Shown: in pieces, positions 45,001-52,862 of the stretch
Layout of the letters: each line of letters starts with the position of its first letter
Position numbering within the stretch: the first letter of the stretch is position 1
From: Tritonibacter aquimaris
GTDB lineage: Bacteria; Pseudomonadota; Alphaproteobacteria; Rhodobacterales; Rhodobacteraceae
Reading direction: 5' to 3'
Assembly (NCBI RefSeq): GCF_009617595.1
Contig: NZ_WIXK01000008.1
Span: forward strand, 78,993-142,992
Length of the DNA stretch: 64,000 nucleotides
Translations under genes and position numbers: made by a program
Notes under the pieces: generated by a model
Told to the model about the DNA's origin: nothing
Seen by the model: the letters and a program-made list of their open reading frames with translations, nothing else
Databases searched by the model: none

Positions 45001-46101
45001 TTTCACATGTGCCTTGGGTTTTGAGGGAACGTAGAATTCCCAAGGCAGCGTATAGCGACCCTGAAAATCGATGCCCTGACGCGAAAGTTCAAGCCCCAAT
45101 GCCTGACCCATAAAGCAGCTGCGACGGTCATAACAGGCTGCAACGGTTGGTTTTTTCTGCAGCTTGTCGATGCTGGCCTGCAGGTCGGTTGAGGTCATGG
45201 CCCGGATCGGGATATTGACTGCGCCGGGCAGGTGGCCGCTGGCGAAATCACCAGGGTAGCGGGTGTCGATGATTTGCAGATCACCGGCGTTGTACAGATC
45301 CGTGAATTCAGCGGTGTTCAGCAGGCGATCCTTATTGGGGTATTCCGGCAAGGAGCGCAGATCCGAGAGCGAGCGCACGGTTTCATCGCTGAAGGTGCGG
45401 CCTTCGACAATCCATTTTTCCAGACCACCGGTGATAAAGCGGCAATCAATGCCCAGTTTTGCCAGTTCTGCACAGGTTTCCGAGCTGCGGTTGCCATTGT
45501 GGCAGAACAAAACAACCTGCTCACCGGGGGCAACAGGCACGGATTGGCGGAAATCCGGGAACCGCACGTGTTCGGAACCGGGCAGCGTGCCCATTTCCCG
45601 CTCACCGGTTTCGCGTACGTCAAAGAAGCGGGTGTTGCCAGCAGCCAGCAGCGCGGCAGCCTCTGCGGTTGAAATCCCCTGAGGGTGTTCAAGCTGCGCG
45701 TTATAGCTGGTTTCTTTCAGGCTTTCATCTTTGATCTCGGTGCCAGCGAACTGTGCGGGACGCAGCAAAGTTGCCTGTAAACGCTGTTGATTTTGCGTTT
45801 TTGCGTTGCTGTATTGCCAATAGTTACCGATAACCAATGCAAGGACTGCCAGCATAAGGCCCGCAATCAATTTAACGGGATAGGATCTTCGTGCTGTGCT
45901 CTTTTTACTTGCAAGTCCAAGTTTCGCTGCAACCGCGGCCCCCAACCCAGAGATCATTGCAACCCCCACAGCGAGTACCTGCGAGATGGATGACACTGAA
46001 CCGATGACCAATTCTGGCGAAGGAATCGCGAGTGCCGGAGATGAAACGCTTATGAGGGCGGCGGTACCGATCAGCAGCAAGCGAGCGTTGTTTTTTTTCA
46101 C
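42097..46101 (-). CDS. rhodanese - YidC-like - PEP-synthase/rifampin-phosphotransferase-like fusion protein
   Basis: This 1334-residue protein begins with a signal-like hydrophobic segment (residues 6-25) and two membrane segments (about 31-63 and 76-94). Two rhodanese domains follow (about 141-235, Cys200 in LFCHNGNRSS; about 258-355, Cys323 in AACYDRRSC). A YidC/Oxa1-like membrane module covers 383-575, with the groove-type arginine at 410 (VTRLLVLP), a charged hairpin and about five helices. An ATP-grasp PPDK domain covers 608-835 (SAVRSSASNEDGAD, VLVQEMVDAEIAGVLFTQDP). A helical region precedes a swivelling phosphohistidine domain at about 1215-1330 with His1285 (GGWLSHMSIVARE). No pyruvate/PEP-binding barrel is present. 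The charge pattern predicts periplasmic rhodaneses and a cytoplasmic dikinase. The frame is uninterrupted. Function unknown. Confidence 0.85.
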   Translation of the reverse strand: MKKNNARLLLIGTAALISVSSPALAIPSPELVIGSVSSISQVLAVGVAMISGLGAAVAAKLGLASKKSTARRSYPVKLIAGLMLAVLALVIGNYWQYSNAKTQNQQRLQATLLRPAQFAGTEIKDESLKETSYNAQLEHPQGISTAEAAALLAAGNTRFFDVRETGEREMGTLPGSEHVRFPDFRQSVPVAPGEQVVLFCHNGNRSSETCAELAKLGIDCRFITGGLEKWIVEGRTFSDETVRSLSDLRSLPEYPNKDRLLNTAEFTDLYNAGDLQIIDTRYPGDFASGHLPGAVNIPIRAMTSTDLQASIDKLQKKPTVAACYDRRSCFMGQALGLELSRQGIDFQGRYTLPWEFYVPSKPKAHVKEWLADQNQGLWDKAIAALAAALVWSHNNAHILIGLFALSLVTRLLVLPIALKSERDQLITAATKDELKELKARLSADPVRKARAIQAFYADKGLTPMRNMLALAFLPIMMLGVSAAGQAAQALAVPFLWAKDIGAADPYYITPIVFTALAGVYLLWAIAKTRRQKMLWMGLGLPIIFAMVVGLNFAANAYLCFSLTLLLAQRAYVVGMWNNATKSAKARTRALAAPKLPQNVHALNDTAALSEAGNKALRLSVLKNAGLPVPNGVVVKGPALDHLAQLPEQGKEAFARTIWKEMGEKPSAVRSSASNEDGADQSFAGVFDSVLDVTGDSMLSALNHVHESFTSARSQSYEKDGDIGQANVLVQEMVDAEIAGVLFTQDPLAPGMTMIEWVEGNGEALVSGRVTPKVARFGRFSGQMVSDAEGDLPDFSALLDMGRQIETLFDTPQDVEWAYENGQFRILQSRDITTLSLGTAEQKQRSAEWRDILGRFGECDPDEVVLEQDEMSEVLPRPTPLSFDLMTHVWAPGGSLDQACRALSVPYKLKEEPGSHLVNLFGKTFVDRKIKSYMALALSASQAKQLRKRASPYLKQFKTEILPNFHTELAYWQALDYTALPRAELLKTITKLRDEFVQDIYVEAEKINILASFTMSEAQAATAGDTSLRSYLLQAETPHAPASMLARCKGDKKAALAVMGHRSMFDYELSAPRYAEAPSLLQNLLQSPISSMHGTPALPKDVPAELQDTLDLALAFQDLKEQAKHEALRLLAELRQALVALGQQTGLEDLLFFLTLDEILDADWNENEQLTDLTTARKSKEELRRKLSPSEVSITLRDIELLSLGAAATAGDGSLGGTCVAGGGTVTGRVFIVSDDFADDGSDVDTLFQGFREGDIMVCKMIHPAWLPQVLSAGAVISEVGGWLSHMSIVAREKNKLMLVSCKGLRSLYPGQLVTVAEDGSIQAEDAKTPAVQIA

Positions 46102-46341
46102 GGTGAGTCCTTACAGCAATCGAGACGTTAAAATTCATGTAGAATTTATGACACATGAGTAAAAATGGTTACTTAAACGTTAAAGTGTAAAGATGGAAAC
46201 TACTCTCAACCTGAAACTTCCTATTTTGCAGCATCTTAACGTTTGCTTGCTAATCTGCGTGCAACCGAGCCAGCTGAGTCTCGTCGCTTCTGGGGGACCA
46301 CTGCAGGAGCAAACGGAATTAATACTGAAGTGGACTGTCAC
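46102..46341. promoter_or_regulatory. divergent promoter region of fusion gene and PhnD-like gene
   Basis: 240 bp, AT-rich on the fusion-gene side. It separates two genes read in opposite directions, so shared control is plausible. No operator identified. Confidence 0.4.
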
Positions 46342-47208
46342 ATGAAACGCTTGAATGTCTTTCACCGCCAACGCGCGAAGATCTTTTCCCTGTTCATCGC
46401 TGTAGGCATCCTGTTTTCAGGGGCTGCAAGCGCCGAAATCAATTTGAAATTCGGGACTTATGCCGCAGACAAGCCAACAGAGACGGTCAAGAAATACCGC
46501 CCTTTTCTGATGTTTCTGGAGAGCCGGATGTCAGAAGAATTGGGGCAGGACGTCAACATCGAGATGATCATTGCCAAGGAGTATGAAACCAGCATCCGAC
46601 AGCTTGCTGAAGGTGAGGTTGATTTTGCTCGGTTTGGGCCCGCCTCTTATGTTTTGGCGACGGATAAGAACCCTGATGTTCAAATTGTCGCGATGGAATC
46701 AAAAAATGGGCAAAAAAGATTCAAAGGGATCATCGCGGTGCATCGCGACAACCCGATTCAGTCGCTTGAGGAGCTGGCGGGGCTGACGTTTGCCTTTGGT
46801 GATGAGCTTTCGACCATCGGTCGCTACCTGTCGCAATCTGCGCTGCTTGAGGTCGGAATCACCGGGGAAGATCTTCATAGCTTTAAGTTTTTGGGGCGTC
46901 ACGACACTGTTGGGCTGGCCGTTGGTGCGGGTAAGTTCACAGCTGGCGCACTAAAAGAGAGCACGTTCAAGAAACTGGTCGCGCAGGGCGTGCCGATCCG
47001 GGCCCTTGCGTCGTTTGACAATGTGACCAAACCCTGGATCTCAGCATCGGATCTGCCGAAAGAAGTCTATGATGCAATGCAGCGGGTGATGCTGTCCTCT
47101 GAGAATGAGGAAATTGTTCGCCGAGTTTCAAAAAACGGCTTTCTTATTGGCAGTGATGCGGACTACCAACCTATCCGACAAGCGATGCAGGACAGCGTCG
47201 ATTTCTGA
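46342..47208 (+). CDS. PhnD-like periplasmic substrate-binding protein
   Basis: The 288-residue type-2 binding protein has a signal peptide (about residues 8-31, with cleavage near ASA-EIN), then LKFGTYAADKPTETVKKYRP, typical of the phosphonate/phosphite/phosphate-binding PhnD superfamily. It also has GEVDFARFGPASYVLA and FKGIIAVHRDN. The ATG at 46342 was chosen because it starts the signal peptide. No ABC permease or ATPase accompanies it. Instead a hybrid kinase gene follows 18 bp later, so it may be a periplasmic ligand sensor that feeds the kinase rather than a transporter. Confidence 0.88.
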   Translation: MKRLNVFHRQRAKIFSLFIAVGILFSGAASAEINLKFGTYAADKPTETVKKYRPFLMFLESRMSEELGQDVNIEMIIAKEYETSIRQLAEGEVDFARFGPASYVLATDKNPDVQIVAMESKNGQKRFKGIIAVHRDNPIQSLEELAGLTFAFGDELSTIGRYLSQSALLEVGITGEDLHSFKFLGRHDTVGLAVGAGKFTAGALKESTFKKLVAQGVPIRALASFDNVTKPWISASDLPKEVYDAMQRVMLSSENEEIVRRVSKNGFLIGSDADYQPIRQAMQDSVDF

Positions 47209-47226
47209 CCTAGGAACTACCACTAA

Positions 47227-49506
47227 ATGAAACGCACCGGCATCCTTTCGCAGATTGTTCTATCGTTGTCTTTGGCCGCAGTTCTGGTGGCCTATGTGGT
47301 TGGTTTTGTTGCTCAAAATTCTGAAGCACAACGTTTGCATCAGCAACTGGAGGAGCAAGCTGACCTGACCGTTTCACTGTTGAGCGGTTTGATGCTTGAA
47401 TCGATCATCATCGAGGATGTTCCGGTGCTGCAGACCGGGCTGATCGAAGCCATTGCGCGCAATCCAAAGCTTTTGGCGATCAATATTCTTAATGATAACG
47501 GTGATGTGATTGCCGAAGCCAGCGCAGAGGTGACTGTTTCTGACAATTTTGTGATGTACAACCGGCCGATCGAATTGGATGGGTTTTCGTTTGGCGAAAT
47601 GGTTGTGAAATGGTCCACCAGCGAAGGCACTGCTTTGGTGGAAGAGCGGGTCCAGCAAACGATCATGTGGACCGGGCTCTCTGTTGCCGGGCTTTCCGTT
47701 TTGGTCTGGGTTCTTGTTCATCTGTTGACCCTGCGACCGCTTGGCATGATTCACCAGCGGATGTCTGATGCGATTTCCGGGATGAAACGACAAAGCCGCA
47801 GCCTGCCTTGGTATGCATCGCGGGAGTTTTGGGCGCTCAATTATTCGGTTGGGGTGCTGGAAGACACGTTTGATGAACGCGACGAACGTGAGTTTGCGCT
47901 GGAACAGGCGCGCGAGTCGGCGGATATCGCCAATCAGGCCAAATCGGAATTTCTGGCCAATATGTCGCATGAAATCCGGACACCTATGAATGGTGTCATC
48001 GGCATGGCTGAGCTGATTTTGGAAACGGATCTCGATGAAGATCAGCGGATGTATGCAGAGACGATTTCCAAATCGGGCGCGGCGCTGCTGACCATTATCA
48101 ATGATATTTTGAACTTCTCAAAGATTGAGGCCGGGAAGATGGAGCTGGATAAAGCTCCGTTCAATTTCCTGACCGCTCTGGAAGATGTGGTGACCTTGCT
48201 GTCGCCCACTGCCAATGAGAAGGGCATTGAAATTGCACTGCGTTTTGATCCCACCCTGCCCGAGGTTTTTGTGGGGGATATTGGCCGTATCCGACAGATC
48301 ATCACCAACATCGCAGGCAATGCGGTCAAGTTCACGCTGCGTGGCTATGTCTGTATTGATGTGACCGGTGAGATGAGCGGTGATCAATACATGCTAAAGA
48401 TCGCGGTGCAGGACACCGGGATTGGCATTCCGCAAGAGAAGCTCGACACGATCTTCAGCGCGTTTGAACAGGTTGATGGGGCCGCTACCCGCAATTTTGA
48501 GGGCACGGGGCTGGGTCTGGCGATTTCTGAGCGCCTGTTGAAATTGATGGGGGGCCGGATTGCGGTGACGTCATCGGTGGGACAGGGGAGCGTGTTCACG
48601 CTGAGCCTGCCACTGCCGGTGGGCGAAGGTGTTGTCAGAGAGACGAAAAACAGTTCTGTGGCTCTGCACGGGCTGCGGGCGCTGGTTGTTGACGATCTTG
48701 AAGTCAATCGGATCATTCTGACCGAACGCCTGCAGAACTGGGGCATGAAATGTGAAACCGCGACCTGTGCAGCGGATGGCCTGAACCTGCTGAAACAGCA
48801 TGAAGAAGGTTACTTTGACATGGTTGTGCAGGACTTCCAGATGCCGGTGATGGATGGCGGAGAGCTTGCCCGCCAGATCCGGGCGCTGCCGCAGTGTCGT
48901 AAATTGCCGATTATCGTTCTGTCATCCGTTGAACAGCCGCTTGAAAAGTCAGAGATTGAAGCCCTGGCACCGTGTCGGGTGACCACAAAACCGGTGCGGT
49001 CTGCCCAGTTGCAGCGGGTGATTGGCAGCACTTTGGCCATGCATCCAAGTGTTGAACCCGCGGCCACCACAACGCCTGCTACGTTTGGATTCAGCAAGCG
49101 TGTACGGGTGCTTATGGCCGAAGACAATCGCACCAACCAGCTGGTGGTGAGCCGTATGCTGAAAGATGCGATGGTGGATCTAAGTCTTGCGGTAAACGGC
49201 GCTGAAGCGCTTGAAATGTTCAAACAGCAGCGGCCTGACATAATCTTGATGGATATGATGATGCCGGTGATGGACGGGCTTCAGGCGACCAAAGAGATTC
49301 GCGAGTTGGAAGTGCGTGAAGGTGTGACCCATCAGGTTCCGATTGTTGCGCTCACCGCCAATGCGCTGCAATCGCACAAAGACAAATGTCTTGCCGTTGG
49401 GATGAATGACTTTCTGAGCAAGCCGATCAGCAAGAAATCCCTATTGGCAGCCTGTGAAAAATGGGCTGAGGCAGGGCACGCGCCTGCGGTCAAGACCGGG
49501 ACGTAA
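47227..49506 (+). CDS. hybrid sensor histidine kinase with two receiver domains
   Basis: The 759-residue membrane kinase has TM1 (about 8-29), a periplasmic sensor region (30-145), TM2 (146-168), a linker, HisKA with phospho-His248 ([16 protein letters not shown]), HATPase with DTGIGIP and [12 protein letters not shown]1 with Asp536 ([12 protein letters not shown]) and REC2 with Asp676 ([12 protein letters not shown]). No Hpt domain or DNA-binding regulator is adjacent. It is cotranscribed with the PhnD-like gene, which probably presents its signal. The output target is unknown. Confidence 0.92.
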   Translation: MKRTGILSQIVLSLSLAAVLVAYVVGFVAQNSEAQRLHQQLEEQADLTVSLLSGLMLESIIIEDVPVLQTGLIEAIARNPKLLAINILNDNGDVIAEASAEVTVSDNFVMYNRPIELDGFSFGEMVVKWSTSEGTALVEERVQQTIMWTGLSVAGLSVLVWVLVHLLTLRPLGMIHQRMSDAISGMKRQSRSLPWYASREFWALNYSVGVLEDTFDERDEREFALEQARESADIANQAKSEFLANMSHEIRTPMNGVIGMAELILETDLDEDQRMYAETISKSGAALLTIINDILNFSKIEAGKMELDKAPFNFLTALEDVVTLLSPTANEKGIEIALRFDPTLPEVFVGDIGRIRQIITNIAGNAVKFTLRGYVCIDVTGEMSGDQYMLKIAVQDTGIGIPQEKLDTIFSAFEQVDGAATRNFEGTGLGLAISERLLKLMGGRIAVTSSVGQGSVFTLSLPLPVGEGVVRETKNSSVALHGLRALVVDDLEVNRIILTERLQNWGMKCETATCAADGLNLLKQHEEGYFDMVVQDFQMPVMDGGELARQIRALPQCRKLPIIVLSSVEQPLEKSEIEALAPCRVTTKPVRSAQLQRVIGSTLAMHPSVEPAATTTPATFGFSKRVRVLMAEDNRTNQLVVSRMLKDAMVDLSLAVNGAEALEMFKQQRPDIILMDMMMPVMDGLQATKEIRELEVREGVTHQVPIVALTANALQSHKDKCLAVGMNDFLSKPISKKSLLAACEKWAEAGHAPAVKTGT

Positions 49507-49514
49507 GATCGATT

Positions 49515-50330
49515 TTACAGAATCCGTTTTCTGCGTTTCTGCACCAAGGTTGTGAACAGCGTGGCCACCACAAAAAAGAGGGCCGCAAGCGAGACAATTG
49601 TGGGCCCGGTTGGGGTGTCGGCGATATAAGATGCCCGTATTCCGCACAGAACTGACAGGCAGCCAATAGCAACGGCGGTCACCGCCATCCGTTCCGGCCC
49701 GTTGGCAAAGGCGCGGGCGGTGGCTGCGGGCACGATCAACATCGCCGCAATCAGCAGCACGCCCACAACTTTCATCGCAACCGCAACCACCACAGCAAGC
49801 GCGAGGGTCAGAACCAATTGCTCGCGGCGTGGGTCAATCCCTGCGGCACGCGCCAGATCCGGGTTCAAAGTGGCGGTGAGCAATGCAGACCAGCGCCATA
49901 TCAGCAGGCCAAGCGTAGCTCCGCTGCCAAGCCAGATCACCAGTAGATCTATGCGCCCAACCGCAAGAATATCGCCAAAAAGATAGGCCATCAGATCAAT
50001 GCGAACGCCGTTCAGAAAGGATACGGCCACCAGCCCAAGTGCCAGGGCTGAATGCGCCATTACCCCCAGCATCGTATCCATTGTATAGCCCCGCCCAGAA
50101 AGGGTCGAAACGGTTGTGGCCATCACCAACGCCATGGCCAGAACCCCGGCAAATATCGAGATGTCAAAGGTGAGCGCCAGGGCAACCCCAAGGATCGAGG
50201 CATGGGCCGTCGCATCCCCGAAATAGGCCATCCGCCGCCAGACAACAAAACAGCCCAAAGGGGCAGCAGCAATACAGAGGCCAATCCCGGCCAAAGTGGC
50301 CCGGATCATGAAATCATCGAGAAATGTCAC
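49515..50330 (-). CDS. znuB: zinc ABC transporter, permease protein
   Basis: The 271-residue ABC-3 family permease is largely hydrophobic with about eight helices, including GCFVVWRRMAYFGDATAHAS near the N-terminus, typical of ZnuB, and the cytoplasmic loop LARAAGIDPRREQL. Its start overlaps the znuC stop by 4 bp. It works with ZnuC and the divergently encoded ZnuA for high-affinity zinc uptake. Confidence 0.94.
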   Translation of the reverse strand: MTFLDDFMIRATLAGIGLCIAAAPLGCFVVWRRMAYFGDATAHASILGVALALTFDISIFAGVLAMALVMATTVSTLSGRGYTMDTMLGVMAHSALALGLVAVSFLNGVRIDLMAYLFGDILAVGRIDLLVIWLGSGATLGLLIWRWSALLTATLNPDLARAAGIDPRREQLVLTLALAVVVAVAMKVVGVLLIAAMLIVPAATARAFANGPERMAVTAVAIGCLSVLCGIRASYIADTPTGPTIVSLAALFFVVATLFTTLVQKRRKRIL

Positions 50331-51067
50331 GCAGCGGATCCTTCGTGAGAGGAGGCACAGTCATGGCTGTGATTGTGTTCATGGCGATAAAGTGCCAGCG
50401 CGCCCTGGGTGCCGGTGCCAAACAGGGCGCGATATTCCGGTGCGGATGCAACCTGTTCAGGCGCGCCCTGACAGCAGATGTGACCGTTCAGGCAAACCAC
50501 CCGATCAGACGCGGCCATTACCACATGCAGCTCATGGCTGACCATCAAAACCGCGCATCCTAGGTCTTGGCGCACGGTTTCAACCAGGCGGTAAAACGCA
50601 GCGGATCCGGGTTGATCAAGGCCCTGTGTGGCCTCATCCAGGATCAATAGATCCGGTGTGTTCAGCAGCGCGCGGGCCAAAAGAACCCGCTGGAATTGAC
50701 CTCCGGAGAGATCGGTCATTTGTTGTTTGACCAGTTTATCTGCCCCAACACGTTCCAGTGCTTCAAAGGCGGTACTGTCATCAACGCGTTTGGGCAGGCT
50801 CAAAAACCGGCGCACGGTTAATGGCAGGGTTGGATCGATATGCAGTTTTTGCGGCACATAGCCAATGCGCAGACCGGTCTTTTTGATGACGGCCCCCTGT
50901 GTTGGGGTGGTGGCCCCAATGATCAGCCGCAAGAGAGAGGATTTTCCGGAGCCGTTTGGACCAACGATGGTCACGATCTCTCCAGCGTCAATTGCGAAAC
51001 TGACATTGGACAGCACCGTCTTCCCGCCGTAGGCGAGAGACACTCCTTCGAGAGAAACATGGCTCAT
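50327..51067 (-). CDS. znuC: zinc ABC transporter, ATP-binding protein
   Basis: The 246-residue ATPase has Walker A GPNGSGKSSLLRLI, signature LSGGQFQRVLLARALL and Walker B DLLILDEATQGLD. The Q-F-Q-R form and neighbours place it in the zinc/manganese group. A His-rich C-terminal end (YRHEHNHSHDCASSH) may bind metal. It starts 7 bp after zur. Confidence 0.94.
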   Translation of the reverse strand: MSHVSLEGVSLAYGGKTVLSNVSFAIDAGEIVTIVGPNGSGKSSLLRLIIGATTPTQGAVIKKTGLRIGYVPQKLHIDPTLPLTVRRFLSLPKRVDDSTAFEALERVGADKLVKQQMTDLSGGQFQRVLLARALLNTPDLLILDEATQGLDQPGSAAFYRLVETVRQDLGCAVLMVSHELHVVMAASDRVVCLNGHICCQGAPEQVASAPEYRALFGTGTQGALALYRHEHNHSHDCASSHEGSAA

Positions 51068-51074
51068 GTGTATA

Positions 51075-51545
51075 TTAGGTCCGGCATTGGGGGCATACCC
51101 CTTCGGCTTCTACAACAGTACGTTCGATTTCAAAGCCCATATTCAGTGCGATCTTGTTGAGAAATGCCCGATCTTCATCAGCGTGCGTTTCCGCGACGCT
51201 GTGGCATTTTCGACAAATCATAAAGAATGGCACATGATCCTGCGCGGGATCAAAACAGGCAATGAAAGCATTCAGGCGTTCAATCTTATGGGCAAAACCG
51301 TTGCTCACGAGAAAATCCAGAGCACGGTAGGCAACGGGGGGCTGCGCGCTGTGCCCTTCCTCGCGGAGGCGGTCGAGGATCTCATAGGCGCCCCAAGCAC
51401 GATGTTCTTGCAGCATGATTTCAAGCACGCGCTGGCGCATTGCGGTAAACTGCAGCTTATGCGCTGCGCAGTGTTGTGCAACGTTACGTATTGTGTCCTC
51501 GACACAATGCGCGTGATTGTGGTGTTCAAAGCTGAGAGAACGCAT
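51075..51545 (-). CDS. zur: zinc uptake regulator, Fur family
   Basis: The 156-residue protein has a His-containing N-terminus (FEHHNHAHCVEDTIRNV), a winged helix in the middle and structural zinc cysteines as CRKC (about residue 113) and VCPQC at the C-terminus. Zur with zinc represses zinc uptake genes. It is the first gene of zur-znuC-znuB and divergent from znuA with a likely Zur box in between, so it controls both directions and itself. Confidence 0.93.
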   Translation of the reverse strand: MRSLSFEHHNHAHCVEDTIRNVAQHCAAHKLQFTAMRQRVLEIMLQEHRAWGAYEILDRLREEGHSAQPPVAYRALDFLVSNGFAHKIERLNAFIACFDPAQDHVPFFMICRKCHSVAETHADEDRAFLNKIALNMGFEIERTVVEAEGVCPQCRT

Positions 51546-51606
51546 AGTGCCTCCGCTGGAATTACTTTCTCCTTGATATGTAATGTTTTGGCATATAACA
51601 ACCCGG

Positions 51607-51624
51607 GTGATGTTATAATATTAC
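51607..51624. promoter_or_regulatory. Zur box between zur and znuA
   Basis: GTGATGTTATAATATTAC is a near-palindrome (7 of 9 positions paired) and close to the alphaproteobacterial Zur motif as recalled (a GTAATGTTATAACATTAC-like sequence). It lies 13 bp before the znuA start. A second weaker half-site, GTAATGTT, lies at about 51580 nearer zur. Confidence 0.75.
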
Positions 51625-51636
51625 AGGGTTTGTCTG

Positions 51637-52761
51637 ATGAAACGCACGTCATACGCCGTCGCTGCAGCCTTTTTTGCCGCAACTGGTTCGGCATCCGCTG
51701 ATGCACCCAAAGTGGTGACAGATATTGCACCGGTTCACGGGCTGGTGTCCCGAGTGATGTCAGGTGTGGGTGAGCCCTCGCTGATTGTGCGCCCTGGATC
51801 ATCGCCGCACCACTATTCCATGCGTCCATCAGATGCGCGCGCGCTGGATGAGGCTGATCTTGTTTTCTGGATTGGCGAAAGCCTGGTTCCCTGGCTGGAG
51901 CAGCCTATTGAGGAGCTGAGCACCAGCGCCCATGTGATCGAGCTGCTGAGCGTCAAAGGCAATGTGACCTATGAGTTCAGACAGGGTGCGACGTTTGAAG
52001 CCCATGATCATGAGGATCATGAGGATGAGCATGGCGATGATCACCACGATGATCACAAAGAGCATGATGACCATGGACATCATGAGGAACATGAGGAAGC
52101 CCACGATCACGGCGATCACGGCGATCACGGCGATCACGCGGATGATGATGACCACAAAGATCATGCGCATGAAGGCCACGACGATCACCATGATGAGCAC
52201 GGGGACGAGCACGGCGACGATCATGATGATGAACACAACCACGCCCATGATGGCGTTGACCCCCACGCCTGGCTGTCAGCAACAAATGGCAAACTCTGGC
52301 TGGATGTGATCGCGGAAGAGTTGGCAGAGCATGACCCTGAAAATGCACAGGCCTATCAGGACAATGCAAAAGCCGGCAAAGCGGAACTGGACGCTGCAAT
52401 CGCAAGCATCTCTGCAGCGCTGAAGCCTGTGCAGGACGCTCGTTTTGTTGTGTTCCACGATGCCTATCAGTATTTCGAAAAGGAATTCGATCTTGCCGCC
52501 ACTGGTGCAATTTCGATTGGGGATGCGTCAAAGCCAAGCGCTGCACGGATCGCAGAAATTCAGGAAACCGTGCGTAAGCTGAATGTTTCCTGCGTCTATA
52601 CCGAGCCGCAGTACAACAAAGGCCTGGTGCGAACCATCGCTGACGGCACAGGCGTGAAAGAACTGGAAGTGGATCCGCTGGGCACCACGTTGGACCTTGG
52701 CCCCAACTTCTATGTGGAGCTGTTGCAGTCTATGGGCAATTCTTTTGCGGCTTGTAAATAA
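51637..52761 (+). CDS. znuA: zinc-binding periplasmic protein with very long His-rich loop
   Basis: The 374-residue cluster A-I binding protein has a signal peptide (about 1-21), zinc-binding His in APVHGLVSRV (His34), a His/Asp/Glu-rich insertion at about residues 122-205, then DPHAWLS (His210). Typical ZnuA proteins are about 310 residues, so the insertion of some 84 residues is on the long side. At DNA level part of it is four tandem 9-mers (GATCACGGC, 52105-52140). It probably collects zinc at low supply. A Zur box precedes it. Confidence 0.95.
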   Translation: MKRTSYAVAAAFFAATGSASADAPKVVTDIAPVHGLVSRVMSGVGEPSLIVRPGSSPHHYSMRPSDARALDEADLVFWIGESLVPWLEQPIEELSTSAHVIELLSVKGNVTYEFRQGATFEAHDHEDHEDEHGDDHHDDHKEHDDHGHHEEHEEAHDHGDHGDHGDHADDDDHKDHAHEGHDDHHDEHGDEHGDDHDDEHNHAHDGVDPHAWLSATNGKLWLDVIAEELAEHDPENAQAYQDNAKAGKAELDAAIASISAALKPVQDARFVVFHDAYQYFEKEFDLAATGAISIGDASKPSAARIAEIQETVRKLNVSCVYTEPQYNKGLVRTIADGTGVKELEVDPLGTTLDLGPNFYVELLQSMGNSFAACK

Positions 52762-52822
52762 TTCCGCAAAGTGATCACCGACCCGCCGCAAATATTTGAT
52801 CAAATTTACGCGGTGGGTTAGG

Positions 52823-52853
52823 TTTCTGTCAAATGAGCCCCGTTTGACAGAAA
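52823..52853. promoter_or_regulatory. 11-bp perfect inverted repeat overlapping the leader of the PuuB-like gene
   Basis: TTTCTGTCAAA (52823-52833) and its exact complement (52843-52853) flank 9 bp. The second arm ends in the AAAGG ribosome-binding site of the next gene, 9 bp before its ATG. It could be a repressor operator or an RNA hairpin that hides the ribosome-binding site. Confidence 0.6.
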
Positions 52854-52862
52854 GGTGTGACC

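Noticed and set aside
52105..52140. Short tandem repeats considered as a CRISPR or minisatellite
   Set aside because: The 9-mers lie within the znuA frame and encode its Asp-His-Gly-rich loop; no spacers.
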